Below are positions 1-8,950 of a stretch of 64,000 nucleotides of DNA, piece by piece; position 1 is the stretch's first letter, and the number at the start of each line of letters is the position of its first letter. A program made the position numbers and the translations under genes. The DNA is from Ruminococcus sp. (GTDB taxonomy: Bacteria; Bacillota; Clostridia; Oscillospirales; Acutalibacteraceae), in assembly GCA_017457155.1 (NCBI GenBank), contig JAFTHZ010000006.1:62001-126000 (forward strand), written 5' to 3'. The notes under the pieces are model-generated. The model was given only the letters and a program-made list of their open reading frames with translations, had not been told where the DNA came from and ran no database searches.

Positions 1-1035
1 GTTCTCAATGAGCGCTACCTTACGGTTACTGATGTTGTGAGCCTCCAGATCTCTCAGGAGCTCCTCCATCCTGACAAACACTCCTGAGTTATAGGTAGGA
101 GATGCAAACACAAGATGGCTGTACTTGAAGCAAGCGGAAATTATATCCGAAGCAGGTGTCACGGATACATCATACATTACCGTGCGGACACCCCTCTCAC
201 GAAGCTCCGAAGAAAGTATCTCTGCAGCATTTTCTGTGTTGCCGTATATGGACGCGTAGGCAATCATCACACCCTGAACCTCGGGAGTATAGGTTGCCCA
301 CAGGCGATACTTGCCCACAATATATTCGATGTTCTCTCTCCATACAAAACCGTGGAGAGGACAGAGCATCTTAATATCCAGCCCCTGTGCTTTATCAAGG
401 ACAGCAGTCACCTGAGGGCCGTATTTGCCCACGATGTTAGTGTAGTAGCGTCTTGCTTCGTCAAGGTAGTCTCTCTCAAAATCCACCTCATCACAGAACA
501 GAGCGCCATTGAGTGCACCGAAGGAACCAAAGGCATCGGCAGAGAACAGAATTCCATCCTTTGAGTCATATGCAACCATAACCTCAGGCCAATGGACCAT
601 AGGTGCAGAGACAAACTGGAGCTGACGACTGCCTGTATCCAGCACATCCCCCTCAGCCACCACCTGAATGTTCGCTGAGTAATCCTCAGGGAAGAACTGG
701 TCGATAAGCTTCTTTGCCAGAGCGCTGCAGACAATCTTAACATCGGGATATCTGATGAGCAAGTCTCCCAGAGTTGCGCTGTGGTCAGGCTCCATATGGC
801 TGACTACCACATAGTCCAGAGGACGCTCCCCAAGTATGTGAGCTATATTTTCAAAGAACACCTTGGACACAGCGGCATCCACCGTGTCCATCAGCACTGT
901 TTTTTCGTCAGTAATAAGATATGAGTTATATGATACACCGTCGGGTACGGAGTACACACCCTCAAACATAGACAGCCTTCTGTCGTTGCTGCCTATCCAG
1001 TATACATCGTCTGTTACCTTTCTGTATCTGTACAA
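1..1035 (-). CDS. fprA: Flavodiiron protein (A-type flavoprotein, FprA family), 3' end cut by window
   Basis: Cytoplasmic flavodiiron protein; the family reduces O2 to water or NO to N2O at a di-iron site next to FMN, protecting anaerobes. I read 345 codons from a TTG start (1035-1033), chosen because AGAGGAG lies 8 nt upstream. The N-terminal metallo-beta-lactamase-like domain shows the iron motif HMEPDHS (residues 80-86), then PMVHWPE and LCPLHGFVW, which carry further iron-ligand histidines. A flavodoxin domain begins near residue 255 (IAYASIYGNTENA, an FMN phosphate loop). The reading frame is still open at base 1. Family members are about 400 residues, so roughly 50 C-terminal residues are missing. 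It appears to be a single-gene unit. Confidence 0.93.
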   Translation of the reverse strand, partial: MYRYRKVTDDVYWIGSNDRRLSMFEGVYSVPDGVSYNSYLITDEKTVLMDTVDAAVSKVFFENIAHILGERPLDYVVVSHMEPDHSATLGDLLIRYPDVKIVCSALAKKLIDQFFPEDYSANIQVVAEGDVLDTGSRQLQFVSAPMVHWPEVMVAYDSKDGILFSADAFGSFGALNGALFCDEVDFERDYLDEARRYYTNIVGKYGPQVTAVLDKAQGLDIKMLCPLHGFVWRENIEYIVGKYRLWATYTPEVQGVMIAYASIYGNTENAAEILSSELRERGVRTVMYDVSVTPASDIISACFKYSHLVFASPTYNSGVFVRMEELLRDLEAHNISNRKVALIEN

Positions 1036-1142
1036 ATATATCACTCCTCTTATAGTTATTATTCTTTCTGCTTTTGGAATGAAAATTCATCCATAATCTT
1101 TCGGAGGAAAAAACCTCCCCGAAATACACCTTCCGTCTGAAG

Positions 1143-1179
1143 AAAAACAGCCGAGACAATGGATATTGCCTCGGCTGTT
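1143..1179 (-). terminator. Rho-independent terminator after the dockerin glycosidase
   Basis: A 10-bp perfect stem (AACAGCCGAG with CTCGGCTGTT) is followed on the minus strand by TTTTT. It lies 37 nt beyond the glycosidase stop. Confidence 0.85.
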
Positions 1180-1215
1180 GTCAGTTTTATATCAGAATGT
1201 GAGCTTTATTACAGA

Positions 1216-4200
1216 TTATTTTACTGTGAAGCTCTTGCCGATAGCATAGGGCACCTCAAGCTGTGCAACATGCTTCTGAATAGCTGTTGCATCCTTGATA
1301 TTGATCTTTTCGTTTCCGTCAACGTCAGCTGTCAGTTCTGCGTCGCCTGCCAGTGTCAGCAGCATTGCTGCGTGCTTCTGGATAGCTGTTGCATCTCTGA
1401 TGTTTACAACATCGTTCAGGTCAGCATCACCGAGGATGAGGGTCTTCTGTGCACCAATGTCGCCTGTGCGGACCAGGTTGACTGTGTGATATGTTACGTT
1501 ATTGTTGTTCTCGCCGTGAGCCTGTGACATATTTCTGTCGTACCAGTTCTCGGTATCGTACTTGATAACGATCTCGTGGGCACCCTTTGTGAGCTCAAGT
1601 CTCAGGTGTGAGCTGTTCTGACGAGTCTGGCTCATTGCGGGGAATACCAGTGAACCAACATCCTCTCCGTCAACATATACAGAGCGGATGGCTGCGGTGA
1701 TACCTGCAGTGGGATCGCCCTGGTTGCTGTGGTTGACGTAGAGCTGATATGTGCCGTCAGAGGGAACATTCATGGTTACTGTGAAGGGACCTGCACCTAC
1801 AGAGCCTGTAGGTGTGAACTCTGTGTTGGTCCATGTACCTACAGTCCACTTGCCTGATACGTTCTTGTCCAGATAGAAACCTGCGTTATCAACAACACCT
1901 GTTGTGATATCCACTGTCTGACTGGAACCGTTGTTGAAGATAATGTTGGGAGTGTTCTTGCTCAGTGAGTAGCAGTATACATCCTGACCCATATCGTTCT
2001 TGCCAACATAGTTCATTGCCTCACCGGGCCAGCCTGTGCTGTCAGAGCCACCCCAGAAGAAGATATTAACATTAGACCAACCCTGGTTGTTTGTGAAGTA
2101 AACGGTCTTCTTGTCAGCAGAATCAGTAGAACCTGATGAAACAGGAGCTCTGTCGTAGTAGTTATTTGCATTTACCGAGACAGTTGTACCTGCAGGGCTG
2201 TATGTGAGGGGAGCACTGAGCTCTGACCACAGACCTGTAGTCTTGTCTACTGCAATAACTGAGTAGCAACCGTATACAGTTGTGTCGATTGTGTAGGATG
2301 TAGATGTAACATCAACGTACTCTGTGCCTGTCCATACCTTGTATGTGCAGTTTGCAACTGCATTCCAGGTGAGCTTGCCGGAAGCGAGTCTTGCTGTGGG
2401 AGCTGTGGGAGCCTTAGCAGTATTCTCGTCCTTCAGGTTTACTGTATCCTCTGCACCACTGTCCTTAAGGTTGATGACGATTTCATAGTCGCCCTGTGCG
2501 TCAACAGGAAGAACATAGTCGTTCTCTACCTTCTCGCCGTTTACGTAGATGGACTCTACTGTGTCGCCCTTGCCGTTAAGCTCAAGGTTCAGAACAGCAT
2601 CTCTGTACTTATAATCATAGATGTAGAAGGGACCTTCCATCCAATCGGGAACGTAAGGATCGAAGGTGATACCCTCGGTGGTATACTCCATACCGAAGAG
2701 AACTCTGTAGTAGCCTGCCATTGTAGCAGCAACAGACCAAAGCTGCTGAGTGGAGTGGAGACCCTCACCTGTTTCGTAGTCGATAACCTCGTAGTTTGTA
2801 AGGCATGCAACTGCACCACGGATACAGGAGTTCCAGATTTCCTCAGCAAGGAGGTTGTTTTCGTTCTCGTTATTAACTGCACCGATCATCAGGATTGCTT
2901 CCCAACCGGGCCATACACCTGAATCATGGTATTTGTAATCTGTCCAACGATAAGCATTCTTCTGGGGATATACTGTGTTTGCACCGAAGTTAACCAGAGT
3001 GTAGTTATCCATAATGGAGTTGATCTGGTCCTCAGAACCGATGTTGTACCATACAGCATAGCCGTTGCCCAGAACATCCTGCTTGTAAGAGAGGGGTGAA
3101 CCCATCCAATCAGGATACTCCCATGATGCGTATGTACCCAGCTCATCGTGCCACAGTCTTGTGGAGATAGCCTCCTCAAGGTCTGCTGCAAGGTCTGCCC
3201 ATGCCTGAGCCTCTTCCTCATCCTTGCCGAGGATTGTTGCAGCCTCAGAGAGGATCTTCATAGCCTGGCAGTAAATCACATTTGTGGAAGTTGCCTTGCC
3301 CTCTGCGATGGTAACGATACCGTTCTGGATTTCCTCGCTTGTCCAGTCGCCGTAGGTCTTGTCACGATGGTCCAAACCGCAGGTCTCGCCGCGGAACAGT
3401 CCTGCTTCCTTATCATATACTACTGTGTAGTCCTGCTCGATTGTGTTCTTTGCAACGTCGTAGAAGTACTCAAGAGTCTCCAGATTTCCGTCTGCAAGGT
3501 AGGTCTCCCATACAGCCAGCATCATGATGATACGGTCTGTGGATACGGGATAGGAACCGCCTGTACCTGTGTCCTCTTCAAATGTCAGGCTGCCTTCTTT
3601 GCCAACAACCTTAGCGTTTGCGCAGTTTGTAGAAATCTCGGGGAACAGCCAAGAGAGGATGTACTGCATGGAGATAGCAGTATCACGTGTCCATACCTTG
3701 TGCCAGTTGGTACCTGTATAGAAAACATCTCCGAAGTTCTCATCATAGTTGATGGACTTGAAGATCTCGTCCATTGTCAGGTTGTATGCTGCCTCTGCAA
3801 GAGGTGTGTTGGGAGCATAGAAGTAAGGAGCCTCTCCTGCGCCCAGATACTCATAGTTCCACTCTCTGTCAGAGCCTGTCTCAGATGTGAGGATGTGGTC
3901 ACCGGTGTTTGCAATAACACGGGAGTCGTCCTCTGTGAGACCATTAGCAAACAGGGTGTAATCCTGTGCGCTGCTTACGTTTGTTGTTGCACCCTTGAAG
4001 GTGTCGTCGCCGTATACCTGAACGGCTGTGTATGTAACCTCCTGACCAAAGTCAAGGTAGAAGCCGAAGGAGTATGTATCCTCGATCTCAAAGGTAACGT
4101 TATTGCCGCTCTTTGTACCTGTAATCTCAACTACCTTGTTGTCGGCAGTTGTGAGTGTTGCTTTTGTGGGAACCTTGTCATCTGCGCCGATAACAACGAT

Positions 4201-5727
4201 CTTCTCCACTGTGGCTTCCTTGTCAAAGCCGAAGCCCAGCTTGCCCTCTGTGGCAGTAGTTGTCAGGTAGGGATACTCTGCTGCAGGTACCCATCCCTCA
4301 GCTGTGCTTACATAACCATTCAGAGCGATATCTCTGTCTGATGCCATATCCTTGGCACCGATAACCCTAATCTCTGTGAACAGTGCACCCTCAGAATTAT
4401 AGGTGAACCATGTGATCTTCTCTGCAGGATCAAAGGTGAGAGTCTTGGACTCGCCCTCAGCAAGAGCTCCTACGGGGATCTCCTTGCCGTTAGAGAGGAG
4501 TACGGTTCCCTCTTCTGTATCTGCTGCAGAATCGATAACGATCTCATCGATCTCAAAGGTGTTTGCAAAACGATAGCCCAGATTGTTGCCTTCGGTGTCG
4601 TAGATAAGGCAGCCCATAAGCTCAACGTTCTCGATAAGCTCAAATGTAACATTGTTTACAGTAACGTTTGCCTTGGTAGCAGAGATGATGATCTCAGTCT
4701 TGCCCTCAATAACAATGCTGTCACCGCTGTCAAATATTGAGTCGCCTACCTGGATTAATGCATCCTTTGTGTTAAGAGATACAACGAAAACACCGTCCTG
4801 CTCGGGGCAGACAATGATTGATGCATAATCGTCAGCGTTCTTTGCTGTGAAAACGCCATCCTGGATGTGTGATGCATCGGAAGCAGCATCAAAACCTGAG
4901 AAGTCAAGAGTTGTCTTGCCATCTGTGATGGTCTCAGCAGCCTCAACAGGAGTGACTGTGATGCTGTCTACGTTATATGTACCCTCAACGTTGTCGATGG
5001 TGAGTCTGTTGTAACCGGGATTGAGAGTCTTTGTGATAACAACAGTCTTGTATGTCTGCCATGCACCTGTGGAGGTGAAGCTTGAGCGGAAGGTCTCCTC
5101 GCCTGCTGTAAAGTCGAAGTAACCATCGTCAGTCTCAGAAGCAACTTTGACCTCAAACTTGTAGGTCTGAGCCTTTGTGCCGGAGACAGTCACACCGTAG
5201 TTAAGAGAATCTCCCTCGTCAAATGCACCAACGTACTGACCTGCTGATGCAGCAGAGTCATCCCATACGTTTACTGCGCCGAGAGCATAGGTGTACTTCT
5301 CAGCCTCGATGGTCTGTGCAGAAGTACCTAGTGTGAAATCTGACTTTGTGTTCATGGACTCAGCTGTGTAGTTTCTTGTTCTTGTGTCAGCTGTGAACTT
5401 GATAATAGAGTCAGCCTCAATAGTGAGGTGTGCATTATCATTATCGTTGCTGGGATGTCCGATTGATGTACTCCAGTTGGGAGTAGCAATCTTGAATTCG
5501 TAGTTACCGCCTGTCATATCAAGCACGAGAGTGTAGATTCCGTTGGATTCCTCTACAAACTTGTACTCTTCGTAGCAGTTCCAGCCGTTCATGTTACCAC
5601 GAAGGTAAAGACCTGCGCTGAGACTGTTAGCAGAAACAGACAGCATACCCAGGGTTGTAGAGCCTACAACCATAAGAAGTGCCAGGATAATACTGAGCAC
5701 TGCTTTGAGTCGACTGTGTTTTTTCAT
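1216..5727 (-). CDS. Secreted multidomain (alpha/alpha)6 glycosidase with starch-binding modules and C-terminal dockerin
   Basis: Extracellular enzyme, probably acting on alpha-glucan and docked in a cellulosome or amylosome-like complex. Order: signal peptide (1-34); a CBM48/X25-like module (LRGNMNGW, about 40-125); a CBM35-like module (about 135-260); beta-rich linkers; a six-hairpin catalytic domain (about 620-1060, WHKVWTRDTAISMQYILSW, HDSGVWPGWEA); a CBM26-like starch module (about 1215-1300, VYFTNNQGWSNVNIFFWGG); a second CBM6/35-like module; and a dockerin with two DATAIQKH repeats at the end. I cannot fix the GH family (GH15, GH63 and GH133 are possible). The second ATG (5727) is chosen because AAGGA lies 9 nt upstream; the first ATG (5733) is too close. 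Substrate is inferred from the binding modules. Confidence 0.9.
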   Translation of the reverse strand: MKKHSRLKAVLSIILALLMVVGSTTLGMLSVSANSLSAGLYLRGNMNGWNCYEEYKFVEESNGIYTLVLDMTGGNYEFKIATPNWSTSIGHPSNDNDNAHLTIEADSIIKFTADTRTRNYTAESMNTKSDFTLGTSAQTIEAEKYTYALGAVNVWDDSAASAGQYVGAFDEGDSLNYGVTVSGTKAQTYKFEVKVASETDDGYFDFTAGEETFRSSFTSTGAWQTYKTVVITKTLNPGYNRLTIDNVEGTYNVDSITVTPVEAAETITDGKTTLDFSGFDAASDASHIQDGVFTAKNADDYASIIVCPEQDGVFVVSLNTKDALIQVGDSIFDSGDSIVIEGKTEIIISATKANVTVNNVTFELIENVELMGCLIYDTEGNNLGYRFANTFEIDEIVIDSAADTEEGTVLLSNGKEIPVGALAEGESKTLTFDPAEKITWFTYNSEGALFTEIRVIGAKDMASDRDIALNGYVSTAEGWVPAAEYPYLTTTATEGKLGFGFDKEATVEKIVVIGADDKVPTKATLTTADNKVVEITGTKSGNNVTFEIEDTYSFGFYLDFGQEVTYTAVQVYGDDTFKGATTNVSSAQDYTLFANGLTEDDSRVIANTGDHILTSETGSDREWNYEYLGAGEAPYFYAPNTPLAEAAYNLTMDEIFKSINYDENFGDVFYTGTNWHKVWTRDTAISMQYILSWLFPEISTNCANAKVVGKEGSLTFEEDTGTGGSYPVSTDRIIMMLAVWETYLADGNLETLEYFYDVAKNTIEQDYTVVYDKEAGLFRGETCGLDHRDKTYGDWTSEEIQNGIVTIAEGKATSTNVIYCQAMKILSEAATILGKDEEEAQAWADLAADLEEAISTRLWHDELGTYASWEYPDWMGSPLSYKQDVLGNGYAVWYNIGSEDQINSIMDNYTLVNFGANTVYPQKNAYRWTDYKYHDSGVWPGWEAILMIGAVNNENENNLLAEEIWNSCIRGAVACLTNYEVIDYETGEGLHSTQQLWSVAATMAGYYRVLFGMEYTTEGITFDPYVPDWMEGPFYIYDYKYRDAVLNLELNGKGDTVESIYVNGEKVENDYVLPVDAQGDYEIVINLKDSGAEDTVNLKDENTAKAPTAPTARLASGKLTWNAVANCTYKVWTGTEYVDVTSTSYTIDTTVYGCYSVIAVDKTTGLWSELSAPLTYSPAGTTVSVNANNYYDRAPVSSGSTDSADKKTVYFTNNQGWSNVNIFFWGGSDSTGWPGEAMNYVGKNDMGQDVYCYSLSKNTPNIIFNNGSSQTVDITTGVVDNAGFYLDKNVSGKWTVGTWTNTEFTPTGSVGAGPFTVTMNVPSDGTYQLYVNHSNQGDPTAGITAAIRSVYVDGEDVGSLVFPAMSQTRQNSSHLRLELTKGAHEIVIKYDTENWYDRNMSQAHGENNNNVTYHTVNLVRTGDIGAQKTLILGDADLNDVVNIRDATAIQKHAAMLLTLAGDAELTADVDGNEKINIKDATAIQKHVAQLEVPYAIGKSFTVK

Positions 5728-5763
5728 AGTCATTGGTCCTTTCTTTGCTTTTTTCGTACAAAC

Positions 5764-5812
5764 ACGTACATTTATACGTTATCATTTTATCACAACCCAA
5801 TGATTATTACAA
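5764..5812 (-). promoter_or_regulatory. Sigma-A-type promoter and possible operator of the dockerin glycosidase
   Basis: On the minus strand TTGTAA (5812-5807) and TAAAAT (5789-5784) are 17 bp apart. Just downstream, over the expected start of transcription, is an inverted repeat ACGTA-N6-TACGT (5764-5779), a plausible repressor site. No regulator gene adjoins it. Confidence 0.6.
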
Positions 5813-5922
5813 TAGATTTCCGTCAGTTTTTACAAATTATTTTGGACACATTCCGCAATTGCATATAAAATAACCACAAAAACCTCCAAACCACCTGTTT
5901 ATCTGAGCTTCGCTTTTGGCTA

Positions 5923-5957
5923 CAAAAAACAGCCGCCTCCATACAGAGACGGCTGTT
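5923..5957 (-). terminator. Terminator after the CarD-like gene
   Basis: Minus-strand hairpin AACAGCCG...CGGCTGTT followed by a run of T. It begins 13 nt past the CarD-like stop. Confidence 0.85.
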
Positions 5958-5969
5958 AATATGCGATTG

Positions 5970-6473
5970 TCAGTCCGATAGCTTCTGATTTATATAGTCT
6001 GTGACATCCTTCTTGTCAATTCCAAGGGAGAAAGCAAAAGCCTCAGCAACAGTCCTCTGGGCAGCGTTGAGCATCCGTTCATCATGAGCAAAGGTCTTTG
6101 CCTTGGTACGTACCGCTTCCTCCTTCTTTGCGCTGAGCAGTCTCATCATAGAAATAATCCTGACCAGATCCTCGCTGTGGATAATCTCCTCAAAGAAGCT
6201 TGCTCTCTCTGCGGTAACAGACACCCACTCTATCTCAGCATCTGCACTACTGCTGATGATGTTGTCAATCTCTTCCTTTGTGAGGATATGCTCCATCTGA
6301 GCAACCAGATCCTCTCTGCTTGCAGGAACATACACAGTGGAATTCTTGTCATATACAGACCTGAGTACAAAGTAATTCTCCAGCACTCCGCATATTTTTT
6401 CTCTCTTAATATCCGCAATCTGATACACTCCGTGCTTTTTATATGCTACGAATTCTCCTACCTGATGATTCAT
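5970..6473 (-). CDS. CarD/CdnL/TRCF-interaction-domain family transcription regulator
   Basis: Small cytoplasmic regulator, 167 residues. The N-terminal 60 or so residues (MNHQVGEFVAYKKHGVYQIADI) match the RNA-polymerase-interacting CarD/TRCF-RID fold, which in this family usually begins with VGDxVVYPxHGVG. The remainder is helical, as in CdnL proteins that bind the RNAP beta subunit and stabilise open promoter complexes. An alternative GTG start at 6488 has an AGAGG 9 nt upstream and would add five residues; the ATG at 6473 fits the family start better. Monocistronic with its own terminator. Targets cannot be told from the sequence. Confidence 0.82.
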   Translation of the reverse strand: MNHQVGEFVAYKKHGVYQIADIKREKICGVLENYFVLRSVYDKNSTVYVPASREDLVAQMEHILTKEEIDNIISSSADAEIEWVSVTAERASFFEEIIHSEDLVRIISMMRLLSAKKEEAVRTKAKTFAHDERMLNAAQRTVAEAFAFSLGIDKKDVTDYINQKLSD

Positions 6474-6768
6474 AATTTCCCTATTCACTGTATTCTACCT
6501 CTCATCATTCCTGTGCCCACAGGGGATTACATTATAATTATAGCTTTATCTCCTATTTTTTTCAAAGGGTAATATCACCAAAAATAGCCCTGCATATATT
6601 GACAATTTATACTCTGCACAAACCCGCCTCTCCCATACCGTTACCTCTGCTCTGTAAGTTAACGGAAATTTCAGAATTTTGGGACTTTCATTTCCTGATT
6701 CAGTATGATATTATTAAAATGGTGATATTTGACTTTTACCTACACCCACAGGGAAAGGAAGTTTTTCA

Positions 6769-7437
6769 ATGATTTACTTTGTAGAGGACGACGACAACAT
6801 CCGCGAGCTGGTTGTATACACCCTCAGCACTACGGGGCTTGAGGCAAAGGGCTTTGAAAACCCTCAGCTTTTCTGGGAGGCAATGGCAGAGAAAACTCCC
6901 ACCATGGTCCTGCTGGATATTATGCTTCCTCAGGAGGATGGCCTGACTATCCTCAGCAAAATCCGCTCAGAAAAATCCACAAAGAAGCTCCCCGTTATTA
7001 TCCTCACCGCCAAGGCCAACGAGTATGACAAGGTCAAGGGTCTGGATCTGGGAGCTGATGACTATATTCCCAAGCCTTTCGGTATGATGGAGCTTGTGGC
7101 AAGAGTGAAGGCGGTCCTGCGTCGCACCGAGGACACCCAGAGCCCCACCGAATACGAGATAGGCTGTCTGACAGTTTCCCCTCAGAAACACAAGGTCAAG
7201 GTAAACGGAGAGAAAGTCTCCCTCACCCTGAAGGAATTTGAGATGCTGTGTATGCTCCTGGAGAACCGAGGTATCGTCCTGTCCAGGGACCAGATCCTCA
7301 ATCACGTCTGGGGCTACTCCTTTGACGGAGAAAGCCGTACGGTTGACGTTCACATCCGAACCCTCAGACAGAAGCTCATGGAAGCAGGAGACCTTATCAC
7401 CACTGTCCGCGGCATCGGCTACACCATAGGAGAATAA
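6769..7437 (+). CDS. phoP: OmpR/PhoB-family response regulator, probably PhoP
   Basis: Cytoplasmic DNA-binding response regulator, 222 residues. The receiver domain (1-120) has the acidic pair EDDD (6-9), phospho-acceptor Asp50 (LLDIMLP) and the K of PKPF. The C-terminal winged helix (about 127-222) has the typical RTVDVHIRTLRQK recognition region. The kinase gene starts 3 nt after its stop, so the two form a pair. The PhoP assignment is inferred from the downstream Na/phosphate transporter and the Pho-box-like repeats in front of it; by sequence alone it could be another OmpR-type regulator. Confidence 0.9.
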   Translation: MIYFVEDDDNIRELVVYTLSTTGLEAKGFENPQLFWEAMAEKTPTMVLLDIMLPQEDGLTILSKIRSEKSTKKLPVIILTAKANEYDKVKGLDLGADDYIPKPFGMMELVARVKAVLRRTEDTQSPTEYEIGCLTVSPQKHKVKVNGEKVSLTLKEFEMLCMLLENRGIVLSRDQILNHVWGYSFDGESRTVDVHIRTLRQKLMEAGDLITTVRGIGYTIGE

Positions 7438-7440
7438 CCT

Positions 7441-8769
7441 ATGAAGAAAAAGATATTTTCAGGCATCTTCACCATTTGCCTGACCATACTTATGGTATGT
7501 GTTTTCATTGTCACAACCATACTATACAGTTACTATACAGAGTTGCAGGAAGAGAGCCTTCGTACAGAGCTCACCTATCTTGTGCACATGACAGAGAGCC
7601 ACGACGCAGAGCACATCCGCTCTCTGGACACTCCCAGACATATCATCCACCTTAGCAGCGACGGCAAGGTACTGGAGGAGATCCCCTCCTCAGACACAAG
7701 TCTCACAAAGTCTGTGACCGAGGCCTTTGAAGAAGCTGTCTCAAAGGGAGAAGGCAACGCCTGTGAATCTGTCAGCATCAGAGATAAGAAACTGTGTATC
7801 TCCACCCGACTGTCCGACGGGTCGGTGCTGTGCATAACCCACACCATCCGCACCTACCCCTCAGTCCTCCTTAACCTCATGGGATATGTCCTACTTGTAC
7901 TGGTGGTTGCAGCACTGTTGTCGCTGCTTCTGTCCTACAAGCTCTCACAGCGTATACTGAAGCCCGTCAACGACCTTGACCTGAACTATCCCGCAAGGAG
8001 CAAGGTATACCCGGAGCTTCAGCCTTTCATTGAGAAAATAAACATCAAAAATAAACAAATCAAAGACCACCTGACCGCTCTGGAAGAAGAGCACAAGGCT
8101 CAGGATAAAATGCGTCGGGAGTTCACCGCCAACGTATCTCACGAGCTGAAGACTCCCCTCACCTCTATCTCGGGCTATGCAGAGATAATCCGTGACGGGC
8201 TGGTTAAACCCGAGGATATCCCCCGCTTTGCAGGGAAGATCCACGACGAATCCAACCGTATGATAACCCTGGTAGGAGATATCATCAAGCTTTCTCAGCT
8301 GGACGAAAACGAAATTAATGTTAAGGTTGAGCGAATAGACCTGTATGCCTGCTGTCAGGCGGTCCTCAGTAATCTGGAGCCTCAGGCAAAGAAAAAGAAC
8401 GTGACCTGTACTCTCAGCGGAGACCACGCATACATCACAGGAGCAGAGATCATCGTTGACGAGATCGTCCACAACGTTATTGACAACGCCATCAAATACA
8501 ACAAAGACGGCGGCACGGTGCAGGTCAGACTCAACCAGTGCATCGACGGAGTAGAGCTGACCGTCACCGATACAGGTATCGGCATTGCCAAGGACGACAT
8601 CGACCATATATTTGACAGGTTCTATCGTGCAGACAAGAGCCACTCCAAAGAAATCGGCGGCACGGGACTGGGACTCTCAATCGTCAAGCACGGAGCAAAG
8701 TTTTTAGGTGCCTCTGTATCCGTAGACAGTCAGGTGGACGTCGGCACAACCATAAGAATACTTTTCTGA
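7441..8769 (+). CDS. phoR: Membrane sensor histidine kinase, probably PhoR-like
   Basis: Partner kinase of the preceding regulator, 442 residues. Two membrane segments (about 8-30 and 140-165) flank a roughly 110-residue extracytoplasmic sensor. A short linker leads to the HisKA H-box SHELKTPLTSISGYAE (phospho-His near 236) and a full HATPase domain with N-box NAIKYNKDGG, DTGIGIAK and GGTGLGLSI. No PAS domain is obvious. A terminator follows, so the two-component pair is its own transcription unit, apart from the transporter. The phosphate role is inferred from context. Confidence 0.9.
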   Translation: MKKKIFSGIFTICLTILMVCVFIVTTILYSYYTELQEESLRTELTYLVHMTESHDAEHIRSLDTPRHIIHLSSDGKVLEEIPSSDTSLTKSVTEAFEEAVSKGEGNACESVSIRDKKLCISTRLSDGSVLCITHTIRTYPSVLLNLMGYVLLVLVVAALLSLLLSYKLSQRILKPVNDLDLNYPARSKVYPELQPFIEKINIKNKQIKDHLTALEEEHKAQDKMRREFTANVSHELKTPLTSISGYAEIIRDGLVKPEDIPRFAGKIHDESNRMITLVGDIIKLSQLDENEINVKVERIDLYACCQAVLSNLEPQAKKKNVTCTLSGDHAYITGAEIIVDEIVHNVIDNAIKYNKDGGTVQVRLNQCIDGVELTVTDTGIGIAKDDIDHIFDRFYRADKSHSKEIGGTGLGLSIVKHGAKFLGASVSVDSQVDVGTTIRILF

Positions 8770-8775
8770 TAACAC

Positions 8776-8808
8776 AATGCTGTGGCAGTTATGTCACAGC
8801 ATTTTTCT
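8776..8808 (+). terminator. Terminator after the two-component operon
   Basis: AATGCTGTG pairs with CACAGCATT, followed by TTTTTCTTTT, 6 nt past the kinase stop. Confidence 0.85.
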
Positions 8809-8825
8809 TTTATCGCAAAAGGGAT

Positions 8826-8890
8826 TTTACATAGATTTAACATATATTTTACATAAAAAGAATTAAGATTTTACATAAATTTGATATTAT
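8826..8890 (+). promoter_or_regulatory. Pho-box-like direct repeats and -10 element of the Na/phosphate transporter
   Basis: Hexamers TTTACA (8826), TTAACA (8837), TTTACA (8848) and TTTACA (8870) lie in one 11-bp register; the slot at 8859 is degenerate. This matches the known PhoP box of Gram-positives (TT(A/T/C)ACA at 11-bp spacing). A TATTAT -10 element at 8885-8890 follows with no good -35, as expected for an activated promoter. Confidence 0.75.
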
Positions 8891-8950
8891 CTTTTTATAA
8901 GTTAATAAACTACTATTCTTCTGCTTTAGAAAGGATGTGCATGTTTTCTT

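Noticed and set aside
3148-4341. A 397-codon open frame antisense to the glycosidase
   Set aside because: It is Cys/Val-rich, has no SD, and exists only because of the codon bias of the real gene on the other strand, which has signal peptide, modules and dockerin.
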